A DNA stretch of 64,000 nucleotides from Deltaproteobacteria bacterium (GCA_020633415.1 JACKDQ010000001.1:744001-808000), one strand, 5' to 3'; positions 25,171 to 34,554 are shown, counted from the first letter of the stretch. Translations and numbers: made by a program. Notes: generated from the sequence alone by a model not told the origin.

Positions 25171-25494
25171 TCAGCTAGCGTATTGCTCCACCCGCTGGAC
25201 GATGCCGGCCGACGGCAGCCCAAAACCAACGGCGGTCGCCTTCCCAATGTCAGCGGCAAGACGCCAACATGGCTCGACTCACCGCTCGAATCCAATGCCA
25301 GCGGTATGCTGGTGGTTATCGAGGTAGCGCTGCTCGATGAGCTGATCCAGGGTCATTTGGTGGAAATCTCTGGGGCGACAAGCATCGCGGCGTGCCAATA
25401 ACTGGCCCGCCGTTGCTCGCTGATCTAGCCTGCCGCCGCGCGACGTGGCATGGCCGACGCTTGGCGATGACAAGATCGTGACAAACAAAAACAT
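25171..25494 (-). pseudogene. Secreted-protein gene interrupted by an in-frame TGA
   Basis: From an ATG at 25494 the minus strand codes a signal-peptide-like start (MFLFVTILSSPSVGHA) and a polar chain ending GIGFER before a TGA at 25279-25281. The same frame then continues for 35 codons with coding-like codon use (DIGKATAVGFGLPSAGIV, RVEQYAS) to a second TGA at 25171-25173. One stop mutation in a gene of about 107 codons explains this better than two separate tiny genes. No ribosome site is evident. The surrounding 584-bp gap (25033-25616) otherwise contains only the upstream region of the next gene, where TTGACG (25520) and TATACC (25546) are spaced 20 bp, too wide for a firm promoter call. 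Confidence 0.35.
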
Positions 25495-25616
25495 CAGCGT
25501 GAAGCGATTTTGCCTGTGGTTGACGCTATCTGCGCTAAGGATCGCTATACCGATCAGATAGCGATCATATCGATTGCACCGTTTTGCCAAGCGGCGCATC
25601 GGACGAGGAGAAACGA

Positions 25617-28600
25617 ATGCAAAGTTGGTGTCGGATCAGCGCGGTCGCCGTTGCGGGACTGCTGGTACTCGACGGCATGGCACTGGCAGCGCGCTACAAC
25701 AAGAGCGAAGTCCAGGTCCAAGCCAAGCAAACGAAGCTCACCGAAGCACCGAAAAAGAAGGAAAAGAAAGAGCGCCGCCGGCCCCAGTTGGAGGCCGAAG
25801 AGTACCGTCGCGCATCCAATGTTCGTGGTCGCGTCGCCAAGCTTACCGATGCGGCGATCCGCAAGTTGCGCCAACTGATGGCGGTTACCGAGGACAACGA
25901 TCCGGAAAAGCCAGACTTCATCTTTCGTCTCGCCGAGCACTTCCGCGAGAAGAAGTGGCATTTTGAGTTTCGTGCGCGCGAGATGGACGAGCCGATCTTC
26001 GGCGAGAACGATCCCAATCGCAAGGCACGGTTAAAGAGCGAGCAAAAGGGATTCGAACAGGCCTCGCGCAAGTGGATGATCGAAGCGGTCAAGATGTACC
26101 TGGCGATCTACGGCGAACCCAAATACGCCAAGTACAAGCGGATGGACGAAGTGCTGTTCAACTTGGCGGCGATGCTCAATGAGGTCGAACGTCGCGACAA
26201 GGCACGTGAGGTCTTCGGCCGGTTGATCCGCAACTATCCACAGAGCAAGTACATCCCCGATGCGTTGCTCTCGTTCGCCGAGTACTACTTCAACCAAGGC
26301 GAGGTCGAAAAGGCGCTCAGTCTCTACGAGCGTGTCGGTCGCTATCCCGACTCGCCGATCTATGGCTATTCGGTCTATAAGCAGGGCTGGTGTTGGCTAA
26401 ACTTGAAGAACCAGCGGCGTGCTCTCGAGCTGTTCGTCAAGGTCATCAAGAACGCCGATCGCTGGGCCGGTACGAAGCGCGGCAAGATCATCCTCGTCAA
26501 AGAGGCCAAAAAGGATGCGGTGCGCGCCTATAGCCACGTCGGCACGCCGGCCGACGCTTGGCGCTTCTTCAAACGTATCGGTGGCAACTACGCGATGACG
26601 ATGCTCGAGCGCTTGGCCGACACCTACTACGACCAAGGTAAGTTCGACCCGTCGGTGCAGATCTTTAAGGAGCTGATCCGCCTCAATCCCAAGTCGAAGT
26701 CGCTCTGCTCTTGGCAGTACAACATCGTCAAGTCGACGCTCTCTGGCAAGGACAAGCGGCAACAAGTCGTCGAGGTCAAGCGCTTGGCGAGCGTCTACAG
26801 CTTGCTCAAGACGCGACCGGACATGCGGAAGACGGCGCTGGCCGAGTGTGAAAACAACGCATCGGGCCTGTTGCGCGAGTTGGCGACGACCTGGCACCGC
26901 GAAGCGCAAAAGACACAGAACGCTGACACCTACGCGCTGGCCCAATACCTCTACCGCGAGTACCTCGACCACTTCCCCAAGGCGCGCGACGCCTACGTGA
27001 TGTCCTTCTACTACGCGGAGCTGCTGTTCAAGTTGGAAAAGTGGCAGCAGGCGGCCGATGCCTACACTCACGTGGTGAAGATGCAACCGGGCAAGTACCT
27101 CAAGGAGGCGGCCTACGCGGCGGTGATCTCTTGGAAGAACGCACTCAACGTCGAACAGGAGATCAAAGACACCGGCAAGCTTGAGGCCAACAACCTGCAA
27201 GAGCGGCCGATCAGCCCGAACCAGCAGAAGATGATCGCTGCGTTCGATACCTACATTAAATATGTACCCAACTCGCCAGAGCTGGTGGCGATCAAGTACC
27301 GCAAGGCGCGCATCTACTACGAGCACAACCACTTCAAGCGCGCCGTCGATCTGTTTGCTGACATCGCGACCAAGCATTCAGATCATGAGTTGGCGCTCTA
27401 CTCGGCCAACTTGCTGCTCGACTCGCTCAACGCGATGAAGGATTTCGTCAGTTTGGAAAAGTGGCTCGATCGTCTGTTGGCCAACCCCAAGTTGGCGCAG
27501 GGCGAGCAGAAGACCGAATGGCTCAAGCTCAAGGGGCAGATCGAAGCCAAGCGTGCCGATCAGCTGCACAAGCAAAAGCGCTATCGTGAGTGCGGCGAGG
27601 CCTATGCGGCGATCGCCAACAAGTATCCCAACGACAAGAAGTGGGCGAAGATCGTTTACAACGCGGCGATGTGCTTTGAGTCGGCACGGCTGATCGGCTT
27701 GGCGATCCAGCTGCGCAGCAAGTTGGTCAAGCATTCTCCCGATGACCCGCTCGCTCAGCGCGCGCTGTATATGATCGGCGCCAACTACCACGCCTTGGCT
27801 TGGTATAGCCGTGCAGCAACGCACTACGAGCAATTCGCCAAGAAGTTCCCGGGTGAAAAAGAGGCTCCCAAGGCGATGCAGAACGCGATCGTTTTCCGAC
27901 TCGGCCGTGCTGAGTACGACAAAGCGATCGAGGACGCGCAGTTTTTCGCCAAGACCTACGGCTCGCGCAAGAAGTACGTCGCGGCCAGCGCGGGTGTTGT
28001 GTTCTCTCTGGGCACGATCTACGAGCAGAAGAACGACGTCGATGCCGTGCTCAAACACTATAAGAGCTACCTGAGCAAGTGGGGCAAGAAGGGTGGCGTC
28101 GATCGGCAGATTCGCGCCAACGTCAAACTCGGTGAAGTGCTGTGGGCTGCGTCTTGTCCACGCGGCGCCGGTGTTAACGGCGCTTGCATCAAGGTCAGCC
28201 GTGTCCGTTCGAAGCGAACGATTCGGCGACACGGTCGCGGGAAAGCGCGCAAGACGATCGAACTTCGCACCCAGTGCGGTCCGCAGACCAAGAGCAAGAT
28301 CACCGTGGTCAAGCGCGATCGCACGCGTGCGCGCAATGCTCAGGGTCATTTCAAGACAGCGCTGTCGCTCTACAAGCGCTCGGGCAAGAAGGCGATGCGT
28401 GGTTCGGATAAGGCCGAGTTGACCAGTCGCAAGACGGCGTTACTTTATGCGGTGGCCCAGGCGCGCTTCTTGGAATCGGAGGCGGCGTTCGAGGATTTCC
28501 TGGAGACCAAATTCCCCGAGGGGTTGGACTTCTCGCCGAAGAACAAGAAGAAGCTCGCTGCGTCCAACAAGAAGTTTAAGAAGTACCTCGACACCAAGGG

Positions 28601-29051
28601 TAAGAAGCTCGCCAAGACGCGGGCGATGTACCAAGACGTGATCAAGCTGCGCTCTGCCCACTGGGCGATCGCTGGTGCGGCGCGTATCGGGCAGTTGTTC
28701 CAGAACTTCGCCGACGCGCTCTACACCGCACCGGTTCCCAAACCGCCGGTACCCAAGGTTCTTCGTCGGCGTGCGCAGCGCGAAGAGTTTATCCAGCTGT
28801 TCACCGACGCCTACTGCGACAAGTTGGAGGACGAGGCTGGCAAGTTGGAAGCCAAGGCCAAGCAAGGTTTGGCGGCTTGTCTTGACACCTCGACCGAGTT
28901 CTCTTGGTACAACGAATGGTCTCGTTTGTGCGAGAAGGAGCTCAACCAGATCAACCCCGCAGAGTATCCGCTGGCTTCGGAGATCCGCGCTGCGCCTGGA
29001 TACCTTTCGGTTCGCCCGACGCGCGCTGGCCTGATCACGGAGCTGAAGTAG
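25617..29051 (+). CDS. gltD: Large periplasmic TPR protein, GltD (AgmU)-like
   Basis: 1144 residues. The ATG at 25617 follows GAGGAG; a signal peptide (MQSWCRISAVAVAGLLVLDGMALA) sends it to the periplasm. A basic segment (APKKKEKKERRRP) precedes TPR and TPR-like helices along most of the chain: LSFAEYYFNQGEVEKALSLY, LADTYYDQGKFDPSVQIFKEL, MIGANYHALAWYSRAATHYEQF. A basic insert near residue 870 has a Cys cluster (WAASCPRGAGVNGAC). In M. xanthus GltD/AgmU is a TPR-repeat envelope protein of about this size, encoded next to gltE, gltF and gltG. The same order follows here, which is the main support for the name. Motility itself is not shown by these genes. Confidence 0.8.
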   Translation: MQSWCRISAVAVAGLLVLDGMALAARYNKSEVQVQAKQTKLTEAPKKKEKKERRRPQLEAEEYRRASNVRGRVAKLTDAAIRKLRQLMAVTEDNDPEKPDFIFRLAEHFREKKWHFEFRAREMDEPIFGENDPNRKARLKSEQKGFEQASRKWMIEAVKMYLAIYGEPKYAKYKRMDEVLFNLAAMLNEVERRDKAREVFGRLIRNYPQSKYIPDALLSFAEYYFNQGEVEKALSLYERVGRYPDSPIYGYSVYKQGWCWLNLKNQRRALELFVKVIKNADRWAGTKRGKIILVKEAKKDAVRAYSHVGTPADAWRFFKRIGGNYAMTMLERLADTYYDQGKFDPSVQIFKELIRLNPKSKSLCSWQYNIVKSTLSGKDKRQQVVEVKRLASVYSLLKTRPDMRKTALAECENNASGLLRELATTWHREAQKTQNADTYALAQYLYREYLDHFPKARDAYVMSFYYAELLFKLEKWQQAADAYTHVVKMQPGKYLKEAAYAAVISWKNALNVEQEIKDTGKLEANNLQERPISPNQQKMIAAFDTYIKYVPNSPELVAIKYRKARIYYEHNHFKRAVDLFADIATKHSDHELALYSANLLLDSLNAMKDFVSLEKWLDRLLANPKLAQGEQKTEWLKLKGQIEAKRADQLHKQKRYRECGEAYAAIANKYPNDKKWAKIVYNAAMCFESARLIGLAIQLRSKLVKHSPDDPLAQRALYMIGANYHALAWYSRAATHYEQFAKKFPGEKEAPKAMQNAIVFRLGRAEYDKAIEDAQFFAKTYGSRKKYVAASAGVVFSLGTIYEQKNDVDAVLKHYKSYLSKWGKKGGVDRQIRANVKLGEVLWAASCPRGAGVNGACIKVSRVRSKRTIRRHGRGKARKTIELRTQCGPQTKSKITVVKRDRTRARNAQGHFKTALSLYKRSGKKAMRGSDKAELTSRKTALLYAVAQARFLESEAAFEDFLETKFPEGLDFSPKNKKKLAASNKKFKKYLDTKGKKLAKTRAMYQDVIKLRSAHWAIAGAARIGQLFQNFADALYTAPVPKPPVPKVLRRRAQREEFIQLFTDAYCDKLEDEAGKLEAKAKQGLAACLDTSTEFSWYNEWSRLCEKELNQINPAEYPLASEIRAAPGYLSVRPTRAGLITELK

Positions 29052-29060
29052 GAGATGACG

Positions 29061-30398
29061 ATGACGATTACCAAAACACTGCGCGTCTGGCGCCTCGCTG
29101 TATTCGCGGTCATCTCTTTGGGGCTGACCGCCTGTTCGAGCCCAACACCGAAACCCAAGACGGCGGCGGATGTGCAGCAGTCAGGTGGTGGTGCGGCGGC
29201 TTTGGTCAAAGCCAAGCCGCAGCGCAAACTTTCGGGCGAAGCCAAGTCCGACTTCATGGCGGTGGTAAAGAAGTACGAGTCCGCCAAAAAGAGCGGTCTC
29301 AAAGGTGGGGCGTGCGCGGATCTCGCCAGCGAGTTTGGCGATGTGTACGCGGCGCACAATTTGCCCGAGGCCAAGTTCAACCAAGGGGTTCTGCTCGAGC
29401 AGTGTGGCAATCGCAAAGAGGCGGCGCAGGTCTACTCATCGCTGTTGGCAAAGCATCCAAAATTCGCGCCGGCGATCAACAATCTCGGCGAGCTAAAGGT
29501 GCTCAGCGGCGAAGGTGGTGCGGCGCTCGATCTCTTCCAGGAAGCCGTGCGGCTTAAGAGCAGCGAAGGCTACACCAACCTCGCGATGCTGCAGCGCGGT
29601 CGGGCGCTCGCCGGCGAGCGCGCCGTGCTGGTCGATGCGGTTAACAACATTCACCGTTCGCTGGCGGTCGATTCGTCCAACATCGACGCTTACAACCTGA
29701 AGGCTGTGCTGGTTTACGATCACGCTCAGGGAAGCTCCAAGTTGGAAATGGCGCGCTTGCTGGCGGTTCAGGCCGCCAAGCAGCAGCCGAGCTATGCACC
29801 GATCTATAACGTGCTGGGTCTGGTGCTGCTCAAGCAGGGCAAAGTCACGCCGGCGCTGCAGCAATTCCGCAAGGCGGTGGAGCGCGATCCCAACTTCATC
29901 GACGCGCTGATGAATATTGGGGCGATTACGCTGAGTTTCCGCGACTATAAGACCGCGGAGAATTCGTTTGAGCGTGTGCTCAAGCTCGGTGCGCCGAGCA
30001 AGGAAATCGAGCACGCGGCGACTGTCGGACTCGGCGTCGCGTTGCGTGGACAGCGTAAATACCAGGAGGCATTGGCTAAATATCAGGCGGCGGAGAAGCT
30101 CAAACCCAGCGATACCAGCTTGGCCTACAACATCGGCGTCCTCTACCAGGACTACCTGTTCGACGCTGGTACGCCAGAAAAAGGGATCAGCACCTTGAAG
30201 ACGGCGCTGGGTCACCTTCAACGGTATCTAGCTGGAAATACTCGCTTAGTCCGCAAGAAGGATGCTGAGCGGCGCGCAAAGAATATCCGCGAGATGATTC
30301 CGATGCTCGTCGAGCAGCAGAAGATGATGGAAGACATGCGCAAGATGCAGGAAAAGCAGAAGGCGCAAGACGCGGCCGCCAATAAAAAGAAGTCATAA
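29061..30398 (+). CDS. gltE: TPR lipoprotein, GltE (AglT)-like
   Basis: 445 residues from the ATG at 29061. GGAG sits 6 nt upstream of it, whereas the ATG at 29055 directly abuts that site. Lipobox LTAC with Cys at residue 25, followed by Ser-Ser, suggests outer-membrane sorting. TPR units cover about residues 85-385 (GVLLEQCGNRKEAAQVYSSL, VLGLVLLKQGKVTPALQQF, GVALRGQRKYQEALAKY). The C-terminus is a charged Met/Gln/Lys-rich helix (MMEDMRKMQEKQKAQD). It starts 9 bp after gltD. GltE/AglT in M. xanthus is likewise a TPR lipoprotein. Confidence 0.82.
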   Translation: MTITKTLRVWRLAVFAVISLGLTACSSPTPKPKTAADVQQSGGGAAALVKAKPQRKLSGEAKSDFMAVVKKYESAKKSGLKGGACADLASEFGDVYAAHNLPEAKFNQGVLLEQCGNRKEAAQVYSSLLAKHPKFAPAINNLGELKVLSGEGGAALDLFQEAVRLKSSEGYTNLAMLQRGRALAGERAVLVDAVNNIHRSLAVDSSNIDAYNLKAVLVYDHAQGSSKLEMARLLAVQAAKQQPSYAPIYNVLGLVLLKQGKVTPALQQFRKAVERDPNFIDALMNIGAITLSFRDYKTAENSFERVLKLGAPSKEIEHAATVGLGVALRGQRKYQEALAKYQAAEKLKPSDTSLAYNIGVLYQDYLFDAGTPEKGISTLKTALGHLQRYLAGNTRLVRKKDAERRAKNIREMIPMLVEQQKMMEDMRKMQEKQKAQDAAANKKKS

Positions 30399-30420
30399 CA
30401 ATTACTTACTGATGTATTGG

Positions 30421-30450
30421 CGGGCCGGTAGCCGATGGTTGCCGGCCCGT
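30421..30450 (+). terminator. Hairpin after gltE
   Basis: CGGGCCGG and CCGGCCCG enclose a loop of about 13 nt roughly 20 bp after the stop. There is no T tract, so termination may be partial. A new promoter follows directly. Confidence 0.35.
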
Positions 30451-30458
30451 CGGCGTGC

Positions 30459-30488
30459 TTTACAGAAAAAAAAGCACTTTGCTAAACT
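30459..30488 (+). promoter_or_regulatory. Promoter of the gltF-gltG pair
   Basis: TTTACA (30459-30464), 18 bp, then TAAACT (30483-30488) preceded by TGC, an extended -10. It lies about 115 bp upstream of the gltF-like start. This lets gltFG be transcribed apart from gltDE. Confidence 0.6.
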
Positions 30489-30601
30489 CGCGCGGAACTT
30501 CGCGTGCTACGCGGTGTCCGAAACACAGCATGCCCCCAAAGCGTGCCTAGCTAGACAGACCCAGGAAAGAGTCGAAAGGCTTAAGGGGTCCGGAGGATTT
30601 C

Positions 30602-30865
30602 ATGTTGCGCAAGTTGCTAGCCGGTGCCGTCTTCGCCATTTTCCTCAGCGGTGCCAGCGGTTTGGTTTTTGCTCAGGGTGAGCCACCCAAGGTCACCTAC
30701 AAAAAGAAGACTATTTACGATTTCGACGATGATTTGGTTGAAGGCGAGTTGCAGCGTCCCGACGGCGAATACATCGATACCCGCCGCAAGGCGAAACACT
30801 CGAGCTTGATCAAGATCCGGGAGCACTTTATCCCGGAGATGTTGAAGTCTGCAGAAGATATCTAA
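30602..30865 (+). CDS. gltF: Small exported protein, GltF-position
   Basis: 87 residues with GGAGG 5 nt before the ATG. The signal peptide MLRKLLAGAVFAIFLSGASGLVFAQ leaves about 62 residues: VTYKKKTIYDFDDDLVEGELQRPDGEYI then KIREHFIPEMLKSAEDI. This pattern is one I associate with a small protein found beside the PglI/GltG gene in myxobacteria. The name rests mostly on position between gltE-like and gltG-like genes, as in M. xanthus. Role in the complex unknown. Confidence 0.65.
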   Translation: MLRKLLAGAVFAIFLSGASGLVFAQGEPPKVTYKKKTIYDFDDDLVEGELQRPDGEYIDTRRKAKHSSLIKIREHFIPEMLKSAEDI

Positions 30866-30968
30866 GATCTGATTCCCGGCCCGCCGCTCAGACGGCAGAG
30901 GCTTTGGAGCGGGTGCCCTCAAACCCAGGCGCCGCGGGCAAGCTGTGTACCGTGGGCGGAGAACGACG

Positions 30969-33095
30969 ATGGCGAACATTCCGTTGACCTTCAAAATCTA
31001 TCGCGGCGAAGCGCTGGTGCGCGAAGAGCAGCTCACGCAAGATATCGTCAAGATCGGCAAGCTAGAGTCTTCGCACTTGCGCATCGATGATGAAGACGTC
31101 TCGCGGATGCACGCGGTGATCGAGGTCAGCGGGCCCGGTCAGGTGCATATCATCGATTTGGGTAGCGCCAACGGGACGGTGGTTAACGGCCAACGCGTCA
31201 ACAAGGCAGAACTCAAAGACGGCGATGAGTTGACGCTGGGTTCGACGCGGATCGTCGTCGGTGTCGGGCAAGCGGTTGCCGTAGTTGCTCCGCCTCGAGG
31301 GCTGGCCGACGCGCCGACCCTCGGTGGCATCGCACCGCCTCCGGTTAGTATGGGTCAAGGCATTGCGCCGCCTCCAGGGATCGCTCCGCCGCCGGGTGTG
31401 GCGATCGCACCGCCGCCGGGGATGGCCGCTGCGGCACCGGTTGCGGCGCCCGCGACGAGCTATTCGACGTTGTCGGTCGATCCGATGCTCGACGTCCAAG
31501 ATGGTACGCGCGCGGTCGAAGTGACTTCGCTGTTTGACGACACCGTGATCGGTGTGCGTCAGCTGGATAATCCGAAATCGGGCAAGACGGGTGGCCTGAC
31601 CTGGTTGCTGTTCGGTTTGGGTGCACTGGACATCGCGCTCGGCTTCGTGTTGCTCGGCGGCTATTTCGCCGGAGCGTGGGCGCATAGCGGCTTCGGTGGC
31701 TTGGTCACGGCGGTGGGCTGCTTCATCATCGTGCTGGCAATGGTCCGTCGGACTCGCGAGCTGCGCACACCGCATTTCGTCATCGGCGAAGAGGCGGGTG
31801 CTGAGATTCACGTTGCGCACCCCGCCGTCGGCTCCTCGTTCCGTCTGGTCGAGTCGACGGGCAGCGACTACGTTTTTAACTTTAACGATCAGATGGTCGG
31901 TGACGTGACGATCGGCGCAGAGCGCACTGCGCTGACTGATTTGGTGTCCAGCGGCCGCGCGCAACGTGGCGGTATGGGTTACACCTTCTCGATTCCGTCG
32001 GATGCGCGGATCAAAGTCGACATCGGTAAGAGCACCTTCTTGGTTAACTCGGTTGCTCCGGCGCGTCGCGTGATCGCGCCATTTCTTTCGGCGGTCGACT
32101 GGTCGTATCAAAGCTCAACCGGCATCTCGTTTGCTGCTCACGCGCTGCTGCTGTTTTTGATCTTTGCGATTCCTGACGACGCCAAGAGTTTGTCGCTCGA
32201 CCTGTTCAACCAAGACAACAAGTTCGTTAAGTTCTTGATCAAGCCGCCCGAGGAGGAGAAGGACGAGATCCCGGACTGGCTCAAGAAGAAAGGTCCCGAC
32301 GAGGCTGGCGGCAAAGGCCAGAAGCACAAGGACGAAGAAGGCAAGATGGGCAAGAAGAAGTCCCCCAACAAGACCGGGCTCTACGGTCTCAAGGGACCGA
32401 AAAATGCCGATCCACAGCTTGCTAAGCGCCTCGCCGAAGACATGGCGGAAAACGCCGGTGTACTCGGTCTGCTCAAGTCATCTTCGGGGAGTCACTTGGC
32501 ATCGATCTTCGGCAAAGACACGGCGATCGGCAACGACGCGGAGAATGCACTCGGCGGTCTGATCGGTGACCAGATCGGCGAGGCCTACGGCGTTGGTGGT
32601 TTGGGTGTGTATGGTACTGGCCGCGGTGGCGGTGGTACGGGTGAAGGGACGATCGGTCTGGGCACGCTGGGAACCATCGGCAAAGGTGGTGGTGGCGGTT
32701 CAGGCGCTGGCTATGGCCGCGGTGCGGGTCGGCTCGGTGGTCGTCGGGCGAGTGCGCCGCGTGTTGTCCCGGGCCGCGCAGAAGTTCGCGGGTCCTTGGA
32801 CAAGGAGATCATTCGCCGCATCATCCGTCGACACATCAACGAAGTGAAGTACTGCTACCAGAAAGAGCTGCAGGCCAATCCGACGTTGGGTGGTCGTGTG
32901 ACGGTGCAGTTCACGATATCGGCGACGGGCCGGGTGATCGCTTCGGTCGTTCAGCAGACGACCGTCGGCAACCCGGGTGTTGAGAGCTGCATCGCTGGTG
33001 CGGTCCGGCGCTGGCTGTTCCCCAAGCCGAAAGGCGGCGGTATCGTCATCGTTTCCTATCCGTTCGTGCTGCGACAGGCGGGCGGCGAAGGCTAG
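30969..33095 (+). CDS. gltG: FHA domain, transmembrane and AgmX/PglI C-terminal domain protein, GltG-like
   Basis: 708 residues from the ATG at 30969 (GGAG upstream). Residues about 28-97 are an FHA phosphothreonine-binding domain (KIGKLESSHLRI, VSRMHA, GSANGTVVNGQRV). A Pro-rich hinge (IAPPPG repeated, about 120-150) is followed by a hydrophobic pair at about 209-260, a globular section, and another membrane segment at about 386-402. A charged then Gly-rich linker (about 425-595) leads to the C-terminal AgmX/PglI domain (about 608-705) with CYQKEL, GGRVTVQFTISATGRV, and Cys629 and Cys674 as a likely disulfide. M. xanthus GltG/PglI has the same plan: cytosolic FHA, membrane span, periplasmic TonB-like end. 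It would link cytosolic signals to the envelope. Confidence 0.88.
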   Translation: MANIPLTFKIYRGEALVREEQLTQDIVKIGKLESSHLRIDDEDVSRMHAVIEVSGPGQVHIIDLGSANGTVVNGQRVNKAELKDGDELTLGSTRIVVGVGQAVAVVAPPRGLADAPTLGGIAPPPVSMGQGIAPPPGIAPPPGVAIAPPPGMAAAAPVAAPATSYSTLSVDPMLDVQDGTRAVEVTSLFDDTVIGVRQLDNPKSGKTGGLTWLLFGLGALDIALGFVLLGGYFAGAWAHSGFGGLVTAVGCFIIVLAMVRRTRELRTPHFVIGEEAGAEIHVAHPAVGSSFRLVESTGSDYVFNFNDQMVGDVTIGAERTALTDLVSSGRAQRGGMGYTFSIPSDARIKVDIGKSTFLVNSVAPARRVIAPFLSAVDWSYQSSTGISFAAHALLLFLIFAIPDDAKSLSLDLFNQDNKFVKFLIKPPEEEKDEIPDWLKKKGPDEAGGKGQKHKDEEGKMGKKKSPNKTGLYGLKGPKNADPQLAKRLAEDMAENAGVLGLLKSSSGSHLASIFGKDTAIGNDAENALGGLIGDQIGEAYGVGGLGVYGTGRGGGGTGEGTIGLGTLGTIGKGGGGGSGAGYGRGAGRLGGRRASAPRVVPGRAEVRGSLDKEIIRRIIRRHINEVKYCYQKELQANPTLGGRVTVQFTISATGRVIASVVQQTTVGNPGVESCIAGAVRRWLFPKPKGGGIVIVSYPFVLRQAGGEG

Positions 33096-33122
33096 GCGCG
33101 ACTTGCTAGTTTGAGTTGCCTT

Positions 33123-33161
33123 GAGCGCTCGGGTCGAATGATCCGAGCGCTCTTTGTTTTT
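33123..33161 (+). terminator. Rho-independent terminator of the glt block
   Basis: GAGCGCTCGG pairs with CCGAGCGCTC (10 bp, extendable inside the loop) and is followed by TTTGTTTTT. It sits 28 bp after the gltG-like stop. This is the clearest terminator in the window. Confidence 0.92.
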
Positions 33162-33261
33162 GCTGCGGGGGCGTGCAGCGAAGATTGTCTCCATGCCCGG
33201 TAGAACCTTTGACATCGAGCGATGTTATTGGAACAATCCAAGCGCGAAAGGATACGCGTCT

Positions 33262-34173
33262 ATGATTGGCCGACACGCAGTGTTTCTGACCTGCTTTATC
33301 TTGATCCCCGCCTGTAGCGGCATCACCTGTGATCAGCGCCGCCACCGTGCGGTGAAGATCATGAATCTAGGTATCAGCAAGTTCAGCCAGGGTCAGCACG
33401 CTGCGGCTTTGGCGGACATCAAGGCGGCGCTCAACGAAGCCCCTGACTATGTTCCTGCTCACGCCAACCTGGCGAAGATCTACATGGAGATGAAGAAGTG
33501 GGACGACGCCCAGCGCCACTTCAACCGCGTGGTGCAGGCCGAGCCGAACAACGCCCAAGCGCTCTATCACCTGGGCTTTTGCTATCAGCAGCTACAGCGC
33601 AACGATTTGGCGCGCGACGCGTTCAACAAGGCGGTGGCGATCAATCCCAAACACTTCGCTGTCCACTACCGTTTGGGAACCTTGGCAGAATCCGAAGATA
33701 AGCCGCGGCAGGCTGATGCGGCTTATCGTCAAGCCATCAAGATCAACCCGCGTTTTGCCAAGCCCTTTGTGAAGCTGGGTCTGCTCTACCTCAACCACGA
33801 TTATCCGGAGGAGGCGTTGCAGGTCTTTGTCGCCGGTACTCAGGTCAACCCGGCGAGTGCAGAGTTGCTCAACGGTCTCGGCGCAGCCTACCAGTACCTC
33901 AAGCAGTACACCAAGGCGATCGATTCCTTTAAGAGGGCGCTCGAGATCAAGGCGGACCTTTACGACACGATGTACAACTTGGGCATGGCCTACGCCGCTG
34001 CCGACCGACGCGCCGAGGCTAAGGAAGCACTACAGCGCTTCGTCGCCTACACGCGCGGCAAAAAGACGATCCCGCAAGAATACATCAAGGGCGCACAGGA
34101 CAAGATCACCGAGCTCGAGGGTGAGTCGACGACCGTCGGTGCGCCTCCGGCCCGCCTGCCTCGTCGCCGCTAG
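33262..34173 (+). CDS. TPR lipoprotein
   Basis: 303 residues from the ATG at 33262. Lipobox IPAC with Cys at residue 18. About seven TPR units follow at the usual 34-residue spacing (VKIMNLGISKFSQGQHAAALADI, ALYHLGFCYQQLQRNDLARDAF, LNGLGAAYQYLKQYTKAIDSF, MYNLGMAYAAADRRAEAKEAL), then a basic tail. It resembles pilotin-type TPR lipoproteins (PilW/Tgl) and GltE alike, and the sequence alone does not decide. It follows the glt block after the terminator, so it has its own transcription unit. Confidence 0.82.
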   Translation: MIGRHAVFLTCFILIPACSGITCDQRRHRAVKIMNLGISKFSQGQHAAALADIKAALNEAPDYVPAHANLAKIYMEMKKWDDAQRHFNRVVQAEPNNAQALYHLGFCYQQLQRNDLARDAFNKAVAINPKHFAVHYRLGTLAESEDKPRQADAAYRQAIKINPRFAKPFVKLGLLYLNHDYPEEALQVFVAGTQVNPASAELLNGLGAAYQYLKQYTKAIDSFKRALEIKADLYDTMYNLGMAYAAADRRAEAKEALQRFVAYTRGKKTIPQEYIKGAQDKITELEGESTTVGAPPARLPRRR

Positions 34174-34554
34174 CCAGACGGCTTGCCAGCCCGCTGATCG
34201 GCCCCGATCGGCCACAAAGTCCACCCCTTGGGGCGTCCAGGACGACTGCCGTAGATCCCCCCCTAGCCCACTACGGGCGACTCTTGTGGCCAAACGCTGA
34301 AGTTTCGAAGGTTTGGGCAGGGGCGTGGCGTTGATCTCACTTGGATTTCCGTGGTATAAAAGTTTGCCCGTACATGGCCGGAAAACTCAATAAAGTGCGT
34401 AGCCTAGAGTCGCGCCCGCCGCTTGAGATCGCTTTCGTTGTCCTCAACGAGAGTGTGCCTTGCGTTGTACTCCCTATGGAGCCTGCGGCGAAGCGATGGG
34501 CAGGACCGTTGTTCAAACGCTTTGCAATGCCTTTGCAAGCTGGTGGGAACGAGC
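34174..34554 (+). promoter_or_regulatory. 381-bp gap with the promoter of the giant TPR gene
   Basis: TTGATC (34331-34336), 18 bp, TATAAA (34355-34360) with TGG directly before it gives a strong extended -10 promoter about 195 bp upstream of the start codon. The long 5' leader contains no gene I can support, although the giant frame is open back to 34423. A GGCC-type inverted repeat lies near 34199. Confidence 0.5.

Noticed and set aside
25032..25295. Minus-strand 87-codon frame upstream of the 24238-25032 gene
   Set aside because: Pro/Arg-rich, no ribosome site, and it overlaps the better-supported interrupted gene in another frame.
25617..33095. Calling the glt-like block proof of gliding motility
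   Set aside because: Motor and outer-membrane parts are not in the window, and related core genes occur in non-gliding bacteria.
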